Origin: DASXRU01 sp039933315
GTDB lineage: Bacteria; Acidobacteriota; Blastocatellia; Pyrinomonadales; Pyrinomonadaceae
DNA: 14,580 nt
Assembly (NCBI GenBank): GCA_039933315.1
Contig: JBDTOI010000099.1
Coordinates: forward strand, 1-14,580
Direction: 5' to 3'
Part shown: positions 5,977 to 13,331 of the stretch, piece by piece
Layout: every line of letters starts with the position of its first letter
Position numbering within the stretch: position 1 is the first letter of the stretch
Translations under genes and position numbers: made by a program
The notes under the pieces: model-generated
Databases searched by the model: none
What the model saw: only the letters and a program-made list of their open reading frames with translations
Told to the model about the DNA's origin: nothing

Positions 5977-6462
5977 TCATTTCTTAGCTTGCCACTCCAT
6001 CTGATAGTGGGATCCCGTCTCGCCCGTTCTTACCAATCCAAGTTGCTCAAAGAGAGCTACGGCCGGATTTGATCTGATCAGTTGCAGGCGGAAAGGAATG
6101 CTGAGCTGGGCCGCCTCGGCCATCAACTCTCTTACCAGATGTGTTCCCAGGCCGGCATTGCGGTATTGCGGCATTAAGGCGATATCAACCAGGCGAATTT
6201 CTCGATCGCTGCGCAGGACCACGATCCTTCCAATTCGCTCGCCACCCAGCATGATGATCCTGTCGTCTGTCTCCGGATAATCATTTTTGAGAAAGACTTT
6301 CTGCGCCGAGTACTGCGTCTCAAGGAAGGTGCGAATCGGCTCGGCCTCCCAACCCATGGTAGCCAGATCCTCGCCGCGGCTGCTGGCATAAACCTCGAAC
6401 AGGAAAGGGTCATCCTCCGGCTCCGCCGCCCGTAGCGAGATCGATTGAAAATTGATCGCCAA
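5977..6462 (-). CDS. GNAT-family N-acetyltransferase (paralogue 3), TTG start
   Basis: The product has 161 residues. Motif A is R-N-A-G-L-G at 101-106 after EIRLVDIALMPQY, and NPAVALFEQLGL is the late helix. The N-terminal phrase DPFLFEVYASSR ties it to GNAT-1 and GNAT-2; the close match in the middle (SDREIRLVDIALMP versus SDREIVLVDVALLP) makes GNAT-2 its nearest intact relative in the window. The start codon is TTG at 6462, supported by a GGAGG about 6 nt upstream (6468-6472 complement) and by alignment of the N-terminus with the paralogues. The acceptor is unknown. A relic of a near-identical gene is at 2465-2544. It is convergent with the sulfotransferase gene; unlike the other two it has no DUF6916-like neighbour. 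Confidence 0.87.
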   Translation of the reverse strand: MAINFQSISLRAAEPEDDPFLFEVYASSRGEDLATMGWEAEPIRTFLETQYSAQKVFLKNDYPETDDRIIMLGGERIGRIVVLRSDREIRLVDIALMPQYRNAGLGTHLVRELMAEAAQLSIPFRLQLIRSNPAVALFEQLGLVRTGETGSHYQMEWQAKK

Positions 6463-6563
6463 GGTATCCTCCGTGATAAATGCCCTAAGGTAACTAAGAC
6501 TATTGTGATCGCGTTAGGATTGTACAGATTATTTGCGCAGAGAATCTATTTGATCGGCGCACC

Positions 6564-6607
6564 AAACACAAAACTCCGGCAGCCACACGATCGTGCTACT
6601 GCCGGAG
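6564..6607 (-). terminator. Intrinsic terminator of the PqqD-knottin gene
   Basis: On the minus strand a perfect 9-bp stem, CTCCGGCAG (6607-6599) with CTGCCGGAG (6582-6574), is followed by TTTTGTGTTT. The 16-nt loop holds an inner 10-bp palindrome (CACGATCGTG, 6586-6595) that can extend the structure. It begins 80 nt past the stop of the gene at 6688. The rest of the 6463-6687 gap shows only a TACAAT box (6524-6519, minus) that might serve GNAT-3. Confidence 0.75.
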
Positions 6608-6687
6608 ATTATGTCTTTTCAAATCAGGCCGGACGTCTGTCCGATGCGCATTCGAAACTCGATCTCTTCTTCGGGATCTCCAGTCGA

Positions 6688-7161
6688 CTACTGGCAGGTG
6701 CCAGGTCCGGAGTTACAAAGTCCCGAGCAACACTGGGCGCTGCTGGTGCACGCCACGCCGCTCGCGAAGCAAGTCGCTGCCTGCGCCGGTGTCGGCGCCA
6801 CTATCGTTGTGATCAAAGGCACTGCTACCACCGCCGCCACGCCCAGCGTTCGTACCATCTGCCGCCGCGTCATTCCTGCCATTGTTGCCGGCGCCACCAT
6901 AGGCCCTTCCAGCAGCCGATCGCGACCAAGTTGCTCCAGCGCAAACCACACCATCCGCTCGTCCACCGGCGCGCGCAATTCTTCCGTCAACCGCCCCGCT
7001 ATCATGGCTGCATCACTTTCCCCGTCACAGTGTTTCCAGACCATGGCGGCTGTCTGGTTCAGGCAGTGCGCCTGGTCCCGTTCCAGATCGTAGACCAGCA
7101 CTTCCTCCGCCATTTCCTGTATCACCAGTTTCTCCCGCCGTGCCCTGGGCAACTTGTTCAT
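6688..7161 (-). CDS. PqqD-domain protein with internal Tat-like signal and C-terminal knottin-like peptide
   Basis: The product has 157 residues in three parts. Residues 5 to about 85 are a PqqD-like domain, the winged-helix fold that acts as a RiPP recognition element (VLVYDLERDQAHCLNQTAA, then VWKHCDG). Residues 98-128 look like an export signal placed internally: T-R-R-Q-M-V-R, a hydrophobic stretch (107-122), then P-T-P-A-Q-A with a likely cut after A128. The remaining 29 residues are rich in Ser, Gly and Cys, with C131, C138, C144, C145, C149 and C156. The spacing C-X6-C-X5-CC-X3-C-X6-C is that of inhibitor-cystine-knot peptides. I infer a cytoplasmic recognition domain joined to an exported disulfide-rich peptide, possibly a precursor whose own N-terminus is the leader. 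Start and ribosome binding site (AAGGAG, 7 nt) are strong. The alternative is a membrane-anchored protein with a Cys-rich external tail and no modification. Confidence 0.82.
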   Translation of the reverse strand: MNKLPRARREKLVIQEMAEEVLVYDLERDQAHCLNQTAAMVWKHCDGESDAAMIAGRLTEELRAPVDERMVWFALEQLGRDRLLEGPMVAPATMAGMTRRQMVRTLGVAAVVAVPLITTIVAPTPAQAATCFASGVACTSSAQCCSGLCNSGPGTCQ

Positions 7162-7168
7162 GAGTTTG

Positions 7169-7174
7169 CTCCTT
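7169..7174 (-). promoter_or_regulatory. Ribosome binding site of the PqqD-knottin gene
   Basis: AAGGAG on the minus strand lies 7 nt before the ATG at 7161. It is among the best-matched sites in the window and suggests efficient translation, in contrast to the weak sites of the nearby enzyme genes, as would suit a precursor needed in larger amounts. Confidence 0.7.
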
Positions 7175-7200
7175 AAATGATAGCCGTCAGTTCTGTCCCG

Positions 7201-7242
7201 GATTACACAGACGTCGCACGTTAAGGGTCTTTCTGTGCAATC
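7201..7242. repeat. Imperfect extragenic inverted repeat
   Basis: GATTACACAGA (7201-7211) and TCTGTGCAATC (7232-7242) are inverted with one mismatch around a 20-nt centre. It lies in the 102-bp gap between the DUF4214 gene and the PqqD-knottin gene. The wording (GGATTACACAGA) resembles the longer extragenic repeat at 13153-13290 (GGATTTACACGGATTA). There is no T-run, so it is not an obvious terminator. Confidence 0.4.
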
Positions 7243-7263
7243 TGCGCAATCGTTTGATAACTC

Positions 7264-10200
7264 TTAGTTACCGCATTCGCCGTTGGTGTGCGTCACATTG
7301 GCGCTGAAACGCTGCTGATACTCTGCTGAGGTGATGAAGGAGCATACCATGCCTTGGTAGTTTCCCACATCTGCCGTCGTCAATACATTCAGCCAGAAAG
7401 CGTAACCTTCCGGCTCCGGATCACGCCGCAGGTAGCTGAAGTATTCTGTCAACACAAACGCAGCGTTGTACTCAGCCTTCTTCAGCAACGCATTATCTGC
7501 CACTGTCTGCATCACCAGTGCCCGGCCCTGCGTCATGCTGCCGCCGGTGTTGTATGCAGCTAACAGAGTCTCGCGCTGATTGCCCAGGTTCACTCCGGAT
7601 CCTTGCTGCACGTTCTGCAGCAGCGCATCCACGAATGTTTCTGCCGTAGCATACGCCTGGTACTTCACCAGAAACTCCGTCCGTTGCACGAAGCCTTCAG
7701 CGAAGGCTGCCTTCTGCGCCTCCAGCTGTGGACCGCCCACTACCTGGCGGCGATCAATTGCATACTCCGCAAACCTGGGCTTCCGTCCCAGTGAGCTGGT
7801 GTAGAGCTCGTAAATGTAAGACCCAGTATCCTGGAACTCACGCTCGACGAAGAACGCCGCGGCCACATCTATGCGTCTGCGTCTGATGCATAACAGATCG
7901 GAGCCGCACTTGTTGATTTCGTCGCTCCAGTAGTTGAACCCACCTTCGTCCGGCTCGCGACCAAGGATGTCCAGATACTGCTGGCGCACGAAGTACTCGG
8001 CGGTATCCACCGGATTGAACGCATCGCCGGCCACGGAACCGGTGAAACCAGCTTCGGTGTGATTGCCGAGTTGGCTGAACGAGCGCTCGCTTGGGCTGAA
8101 GTTGTAGTTCGCCCGCAAAGGCTTGACCGTATAGAAACCGGTGGTATCCACATTCTCGAAGTAATAGTAGCCCTTCGCGTTGGTGATAGTTTTCCGCGTC
8201 TGACTGCCGCTCAAAGCCACTACGACACCGGCAATCGGTTCGCCGGCGCTTGACGTTATTCGGCCATCGACGGTTGCGTTAGCAGCAGTGGGCGAAATCA
8301 TATTTCGCAAGTTGAAATCAGCGGTAGGCAGGTTCGGAGCGGTGGCGGTCACTATGTAGTAGCCTGCCTGCCCATTGGCGGTGAACTGGGGCGCGGTTGC
8401 TACGCCTGATGCGTCTGTGAGCACTGTGACACTCAAGCAGCCTCCCGCGAAGGTTCCGCTCGCGCCAGTAAGTGGCGCCGTGAAGGTCACCGGAATATTA
8501 GGAACACCGGCGGCCGCTTCGTCAGTCACTGTAACCTGAAGGTCGATCGGGAAGGGCGTGTTGAGCAGCGTGCCCTGGTTGTCACCAGCCGTCTCGTTCA
8601 TCGCCGTAGGTTGCGACGCTTCAAAATTGTAAGTGGTCAGGGTGCCGCCGACTCCGATCTGGAAGGCGTCCGAGTTGCTGTCGAAGACGTCGGTCGCGCT
8701 GGCAAAGCCTGAAAGGAGCCGGATCGCACCGGTGACACCACTGGTGGAATTACGAAGCACAGCGCTGGGAAATGCTGTCGTGTAATTGGTGAACGGCAAG
8801 ACGCCCGCTCCCGGGCTGCCAAAGCTACCTGCGAAGGTAGTGGCGTCCAGTCCATACCAGCCGCCCTTCAACGCATTCCAACACTGCCAGGTGTTGAGCA
8901 CCGGCGTGGGTTGGGCCGGTATCGCCGGATTGAACGAGCCATCCGAAAACGTCGGCTCGAAGAAAAGCAGATCGTCAATGGTGCCATTGTTGTCCCGATC
9001 CACCCGGAGAATAAGATATGGCACTTGCTGACCATTCCAACTGGTCACGTGGGTGCAATAACCCAAAGCCGTCAGTGTCGAAAGATTTGTGCCATTGTAG
9101 TCGGGATTGCGAAACTCTCTCGACGCGTCACCCTCCGTGCCGGTAAAGATACGCAGGCTGCCAGTGCCCAGCGGCGGAATTGCCGGGCCGCTCACAAACT
9201 GAACCACGCCACCGGCCGCAGACCCGGCCGCGACCCACCCTCGTTGATTACCAGGCGAAGTCGCCAATGTCGCGCAACTCGCCACGCCGCTTAGGAACGG
9301 TGTGTAATCAAGTCCGCCGCTGGCGTTAACAATGGAATCGCCCGTGCCGCCCGGATTGCTGGCGATGGTGGGACCAGTTGCGCTGCCCCACCAGTTGTTC
9401 TCAGCGTCAATGGTCTCCGTGCCCGCGTAGGTGGCCCCAATGTTGTTACCGGAGATGTTATTGAGATGTGCCTGATTGGTACCGATAGTTCCCGCTGCCT
9501 GAGTAGAACTAAACAGGATGCCGCTACCAGCGTTTGTGAAACCGTTGCCCGTGAAAGTATTGCAGGAGATCAGACTATTCTGAGCACCTCGGTCTGCTCC
9601 AGTATTACCAAAGCTCGTCAGAGCCAGCCCATGGCGGCCGTTGCCGCTGAACGTGTTGCCTGATACCAGAACATGCTGGATACCACCCTGGAGACCGTCA
9701 AAGGTGTTGTTGCTGAAAGTGTTGTTACTGATGGTGCCGCCATAAGTGCTGGCTGGAAGGGCATTCTCACCAAATGCTCTGGTCCCCAGGTTCATCCCTG
9801 TGCCGTTGTTGTTAATGGTGTTCCCGCTGATGAGCGGATCCCGTGTCGCACTCTCGCCCACATTGTGGTTACCATCGACAAAAAATCCCGTTCCGGTTAA
9901 TCCGTTAGAGATGCAGTTGTTGGTCAAATGGAAACCGTCGAAGTTGTCCGTATCGAGGTGGAATAGTCCTCCTCCTCCAATCTTGCTGGAACCATCAATC
10001 GAGTTTTGATTGACGGTGATGTCAGTGCCGGGGTCGTTAAGGAAAACACCGTTCCCTGTGAAACCGATCACGCGGTTATTGAGTAGCTGAAGATTATTAA
10101 TTGGTCCGGTGTTTGACTCAATTCCCCTGGCGCCGCCTGAGAAAGTTAAGCCGTCAATCACTGAACCCGCCGACCCGGTTTGCAAAAGAAGCAGGGTACC

Positions 10201-10560
10201 ACTCGCCGCCGTGACTGTGGACTCACCTGCCCGACACGCGCAGGCTCCGATGCCCGCCTGCGCCCCCAGGATCGTCAAAGACTTCCCCAGAACCAGGTTC
10301 TCGGTATAGGTCCCTGGTCTCACGTGAATCGTATCGCCACTGACGGCAGCAGCGTTAATCGCTGCTTGAATCGTGGAGTAACAGGGAGCGTTACCCCCGC
10401 AGGTCACATCATCATCATCCACGTAGAGGTCCGCCGCCGCCGCCGAGGTCGCCGTGGCAAAGACCATTGCGGCGACCACTAAAGTGACGCGTACTATGCT
10501 TGAAAATGAGAAACGACGATTTAGACCGGTGCAAGTGGGATAGGAAGATCTGTTGGGCAC
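7264..10560 (-). CDS. Secreted beta-helix / carboxypeptidase-regulatory / DUF4214 giant protein
   Basis: The product has 1098 residues and a GTG start preceded by AGAGGTGA at a spacing of about 5. A signal peptide covers residues 1-42 (hydrophobic 22-40, cut near SAAAA-D). Residues 45-430 form a right-handed parallel beta-helix: YSTIQAAINAAAVSGDTIHVRPGTY opens it, and it has many SGNTF/SNNTF coil turns, ending at the ENNWWGSATGP motif common to such proteins. Residues 430-650 are a beta-rich module I do not recognise. Residues 655-750 resemble a Big-1/invasin-type Ig domain and 762-845 a carboxypeptidase-regulatory-like domain (VDGRITSSAGEPIAGV, then TNAKGYYYFENV). Residues 850-1085 hold two or more DUF4214-type helical units (FVRQQYLDILGREPDEGGFNYW, and LTEYFSYLRRDPEPEGYAFWL). 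It is probably a surface or secreted adhesin or polysaccharide-binding protein; no catalytic residues are evident. DUF4214 ends are common in this group of bacteria. Confidence 0.88.
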   Translation of the reverse strand: MPNRSSYPTCTGLNRRFSFSSIVRVTLVVAAMVFATATSAAAADLYVDDDDVTCGGNAPCYSTIQAAINAAAVSGDTIHVRPGTYTENLVLGKSLTILGAQAGIGACACRAGESTVTAASGTLLLLQTGSAGSVIDGLTFSGGARGIESNTGPINNLQLLNNRVIGFTGNGVFLNDPGTDITVNQNSIDGSSKIGGGGLFHLDTDNFDGFHLTNNCISNGLTGTGFFVDGNHNVGESATRDPLISGNTINNNGTGMNLGTRAFGENALPASTYGGTISNNTFSNNTFDGLQGGIQHVLVSGNTFSGNGRHGLALTSFGNTGADRGAQNSLISCNTFTGNGFTNAGSGILFSSTQAAGTIGTNQAHLNNISGNNIGATYAGTETIDAENNWWGSATGPTIASNPGGTGDSIVNASGGLDYTPFLSGVASCATLATSPGNQRGWVAAGSAAGGVVQFVSGPAIPPLGTGSLRIFTGTEGDASREFRNPDYNGTNLSTLTALGYCTHVTSWNGQQVPYLILRVDRDNNGTIDDLLFFEPTFSDGSFNPAIPAQPTPVLNTWQCWNALKGGWYGLDATTFAGSFGSPGAGVLPFTNYTTAFPSAVLRNSTSGVTGAIRLLSGFASATDVFDSNSDAFQIGVGGTLTTYNFEASQPTAMNETAGDNQGTLLNTPFPIDLQVTVTDEAAAGVPNIPVTFTAPLTGASGTFAGGCLSVTVLTDASGVATAPQFTANGQAGYYIVTATAPNLPTADFNLRNMISPTAANATVDGRITSSAGEPIAGVVVALSGSQTRKTITNAKGYYYFENVDTTGFYTVKPLRANYNFSPSERSFSQLGNHTEAGFTGSVAGDAFNPVDTAEYFVRQQYLDILGREPDEGGFNYWSDEINKCGSDLLCIRRRRIDVAAAFFVEREFQDTGSYIYELYTSSLGRKPRFAEYAIDRRQVVGGPQLEAQKAAFAEGFVQRTEFLVKYQAYATAETFVDALLQNVQQGSGVNLGNQRETLLAAYNTGGSMTQGRALVMQTVADNALLKKAEYNAAFVLTEYFSYLRRDPEPEGYAFWLNVLTTADVGNYQGMVCSFITSAEYQQRFSANVTHTNGECGN

Positions 10561-11100
10561 GAGATCACCTCTAGGTCGAAGTTAATTCGCCAGGGCCTGC
10601 CATTGCACGAGCAGTGGAAAGCTCTCGGCGAAGTGGGCGAGACTTCTTAGCCTTGTTGGTGGACACCCCAACGAAGCTTCGGACCCATTTGAATAGGGAA
10701 TATAGGCGAACGGTGTACTTCTCTAGCAGAGGTCCGGCACATTTATGCGCTGGCTGACGAGAAAGACTCACCACTCACTATCAGGAGGGGGGTCCGCTGT
10801 TGCTGGCCTCGCCGTATGGTGCTCGGCGAGGAAGGGAGTTTACTTCTCGCAACTCGCTGAAGAAGTAACGCAGCGAACAGACTGGCCCGAGATAGTTCCC
10901 AAATTCCTTTTTCTTAATGCTTGTTCTGGACGGCAGCAGAATATGCTCACTGCGAAATCAAGTCAACTCTTGATCGCCGATCCAAAGTCGGCGATCGTCC
11001 CCCCAACCGAGCGGCGGTGGCGCGTGCGCGCAAAATCGTTTAGTGCGATAATGGCGCCGCTTTCCCAAAACACAACTAAAACGAACTTCGAGAGGTTGCC
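10561..11100. promoter_or_regulatory. 540-bp divergent intergenic region with hairpins and a promoter candidate
   Basis: This region separates the leftward beta-helix gene from the rightward peptidase gene and holds no credible ORF. Two hairpins stand out: CCTCGCCG (10807-10814) with CGGCGAGG (10824-10831), and GATCGCCGA (10972-10980) with TCGGCGATC (10988-10996). Neither has a T-run, so they may be operators or leader RNA structures. A rightward extended -10 box, TGCGATAAT, lies at 11044-11052, which would give a leader of about 40 nt for the peptidase. Leftward, TATATT at 10704-10699 might be a -10 box, but no -35 box pairs with it. Confidence 0.4.
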
Positions 11101-13131
11101 ATGAAACGCTTCGTTATCTCTACAGTCATCCTCCTGCTTGCGCTCGCTTCCCTTGTCTCTGCGCAGGACAATCGCCGATTTACCATTGAAGATCTGATGA
11201 AGGTTCGCCGGGTGGGCGATCCGCGTGTGTCGCCGAACGGAAAACGCGTGGCCTTCACCATCGGCGACGTAAACTTCGATGCCAACAAAGTAATGACGCA
11301 AATCTACGTGATGCAGCTCGAAGGTGGCAGCATGAAACAACTCACCAGCGGCGCTACTTCATCGGCGCCGCGCTGGTCCCCTGATGGGAAGAAGATCGCC
11401 TTCACTACCGGTGGTCAGATCTGGGTTATGGACGATGATGGCGATAACAAGGACCAGGTCACAAAGATTTCCACCAGCGCTGCCGGACCAGTTTGGTCTC
11501 CCGACGGAAAATGGATCGCTTTCACGTCTGAAGTTCATCCGGGCTGCGGCGATGACGATTGCAATAGGAGGAAGGACGAGCAAGCCGAACAGAGCAAGGT
11601 CAAAGCGCATATCACTACCCGGCTACTCTTTCGTCACTGGGATGAATGGCGCGACGTCAAGCGCGCGCATGTGTTCGTCGTCGCCAGCAAAGGCGGCACG
11701 GCGACTGATCTAACGCCGGGAGATTTTGATTCGCCGCCGTACGCCGCGGCTTCCGGTGTCGACTATGCCTTCTCGCCGGATTCCCGCGAACTGGCTTACG
11801 TTCGCAATCCCGATGCGGTCGAAGCGATTTCTACCAACAGCGATATTTACATAGCGCCGGTAACGGGCGGCGCGGGGCGCAACATCACCGCGAGAAATCG
11901 CGGCTACGATGTGGGACCGGTCTATTCGCGCGACGGCAAATACATTATCTATCGCTCGCAGGCGACTGCTGGTTTCGAAGCCGATCGATGGCGCTTGATG
12001 CTGTATAACCGCGCCAGCGGCGCCAGCACGGAGGTGGCCCGGGGCTTTGATCTACAAGTTGAGGAAGTAGCTCAGTCGCCGGACGGCAATTACCTCTATT
12101 TCACCGCCCTCGAAAGGGGCAAGGCGCCCATTTACCGTGTGCTGCTATCCGGCGGCGCACCGCAAAAACTTATCCCGGACGTCTTTGCCACCAATTTGCA
12201 GGTAACGCCTGATGGCCGCTCTTTCGTTTTCGTCAACAGCTCGATGGCGAGGCCGGCCGAGATTTATCGCGCCAGTGAAGACGGGAGTGGAGTAACGGCG
12301 CTCACCAGCGCCAACCGCGATGTGATGGCGCCTTTTGCTATGAAACCAGCTGAAGAAACAGAATGGACTGGCGCGCTGGGTAAAAAGATCCACGGGTTCA
12401 TAGTTAAGCCGACTAACTTCGACGCGAGCAAAAAATATCCTCTGGTAGTTCTAATTCATGGTGGGCCGCAGAGCGCGTGGAACGATAACTGGGGTTATCG
12501 CTGGAACCCGCAGATGTTCGCTGATAACGGCTACATTGTTTTTGCGCCGAACCCGCGCGGTTCGGTCGGCTATGGCCAGCAGTTCGTAAATGAGATTACG
12601 GCGGACTGGGGCGGCAAGGTTTACATCGATCTTATGAATGGGGTCGCGGATGTGATTCGACGTAATTCATTCATCGATAAAAATCGCGTGGGAGCGGCCG
12701 GCGCCAGCTATGGCGGTTACATGGTCAACTGGATCGAGGGACACAACAACGATCCGCGCTTCCGCTTCAAAGTGCTCGTCTCCCACGACGGGGTTTACAA
12801 CCTGGAAAGCATGTACGGCGCTACTGAGGAGCTCTGGTTCACTGATTGGGAATTCAAGGGAACGCCATGGACCAACCCCTTGATGTACCGGCGCTGGTCA
12901 CCCAGCAATCACGTCAGAAACTTCAAAACTCCGATTCTGATTGTTCATGGCGAACTTGATTATCGTGTGCCCATCGGCGAAAGCCTGCAGCTCTTCACTG
13001 CCGTGCAGCGCCTGGGAGTCGATTCGAAACTGCTGGTATTCCCCGACGAAGGCCATTGGGTACTAAAGCCGCAGAATTCCCAGTTGTGGTATCACACGGT
13101 GCTTGACTGGCTGGACAAGTATTTAAAGTGA
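11101..13131 (+). CDS. Secreted S9-family serine peptidase (dipeptidyl/acylaminoacyl-peptidase type)
   Basis: The product has 676 residues. The N-terminus (MKRFVISTVILLLALASLVSA, then QD) is a clear signal peptide, so the enzyme acts in the periplasm or outside. Seven blade signatures of the type SPDGKxIAF follow (RVSPNGKRVAF, RWSPDGKKIAF, VWSPDGKWIAF, AFSPDSRELAY, VYSRDGKYIIY, AQSPDGNYLYF, VTPDGRSFVF), consistent with a seven-bladed TolB-like propeller. The alpha/beta-hydrolase domain starts near 420, with the oxyanion strand H453-G-G-P456 and a catalytic triad S536 (GASYGGYM), D620 (GELDYRVP) and H652 (DEGHWV). Members cleave oligopeptides from the N-terminus, as dipeptidyl-peptidase 5-like or acylaminoacyl peptidases. 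Length and motifs are complete. An AGAGG lies about 7 nt before the ATG. It appears monocistronic and is probably for peptide nutrition; a role in processing the knottin-like peptide is speculative. Confidence 0.93.
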   Translation: MKRFVISTVILLLALASLVSAQDNRRFTIEDLMKVRRVGDPRVSPNGKRVAFTIGDVNFDANKVMTQIYVMQLEGGSMKQLTSGATSSAPRWSPDGKKIAFTTGGQIWVMDDDGDNKDQVTKISTSAAGPVWSPDGKWIAFTSEVHPGCGDDDCNRRKDEQAEQSKVKAHITTRLLFRHWDEWRDVKRAHVFVVASKGGTATDLTPGDFDSPPYAAASGVDYAFSPDSRELAYVRNPDAVEAISTNSDIYIAPVTGGAGRNITARNRGYDVGPVYSRDGKYIIYRSQATAGFEADRWRLMLYNRASGASTEVARGFDLQVEEVAQSPDGNYLYFTALERGKAPIYRVLLSGGAPQKLIPDVFATNLQVTPDGRSFVFVNSSMARPAEIYRASEDGSGVTALTSANRDVMAPFAMKPAEETEWTGALGKKIHGFIVKPTNFDASKKYPLVVLIHGGPQSAWNDNWGYRWNPQMFADNGYIVFAPNPRGSVGYGQQFVNEITADWGGKVYIDLMNGVADVIRRNSFIDKNRVGAAGASYGGYMVNWIEGHNNDPRFRFKVLVSHDGVYNLESMYGATEELWFTDWEFKGTPWTNPLMYRRWSPSNHVRNFKTPILIVHGELDYRVPIGESLQLFTAVQRLGVDSKLLVFPDEGHWVLKPQNSQLWYHTVLDWLDKYLK

Positions 13132-13152
13132 ACCAACGAGCGAAGACTTACC

Positions 13153-13290
13153 AGCCGCAGATGAACGCGGATTTACACGGATTAGACAAGAGGTGCGGCT
13201 TTTTTGTTGGTTTTTTGTTCTGTAGTCGCGTAAATCTTGTGAATCCTGTCTAACCGTCTTATCTGCGTCTATCCGCGTTCATCTGCGGCT
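13153..13290. repeat. Extragenic inverted repeat with T-rich centre
   Basis: A perfect 19-bp inverted repeat, AGCCGCAGATGAACGCGGA (13153-13171) with its complement at 13272-13290, spans 138 bp between the peptidase and the next gene. The arms extend imperfectly inward (GGATTTACACGGATTAGACA versus the complement of the right side). The left arm start, AGCCGCA, can also pair with TGCGGCT at 13194-13200, which runs straight into six T, so a terminator-like fold competes with the long-range fold. Words like GCAGATGAACGCGGATTTACACGGATTA are, from memory, common dispersed extragenic repeats in several phyla. No coding potential was seen. Confidence 0.75.
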
Positions 13291-13331
13291 TACTTCTGAT
13301 CCGCTGCCTCTTCTGAGAAGGAGAAATTAGA

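Noticed and set aside
6619..6690. Readthrough extension of the PqqD-knottin gene past its TAG stop
   Set aside because: The frame stays open for 23 codons after the TAG, but the extension has no cysteines or motif, and nothing suggests stop-codon recoding.
6593..7093. 166-residue frame antisense to the PqqD-knottin gene
   Set aside because: Its low-complexity product mirrors the Ala/Gly-rich signal of the real gene, which has a strong ribosome binding site, domain matches and a terminator on the opposite strand.
6445..7176. 243-residue rightward frame spanning the GNAT-3 start, its gap and the PqqD gene
   Set aside because: The product is Arg/His-rich nonsense across two real genes on the other strand and a terminator.
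10745..11104. 119-residue rightward frame before the S9 peptidase
   Set aside because: It has no ribosome binding site or recognisable motif, and it overlaps the peptidase start and its promoter candidate; it looks like a chance frame in a GC-rich gap.
13153..13290. Inverted repeat as the ends of a mobile element
   Set aside because: Only 100 bp lie between the arms, with no transposase and no visible target-site duplication; it fits an extragenic repeat better.
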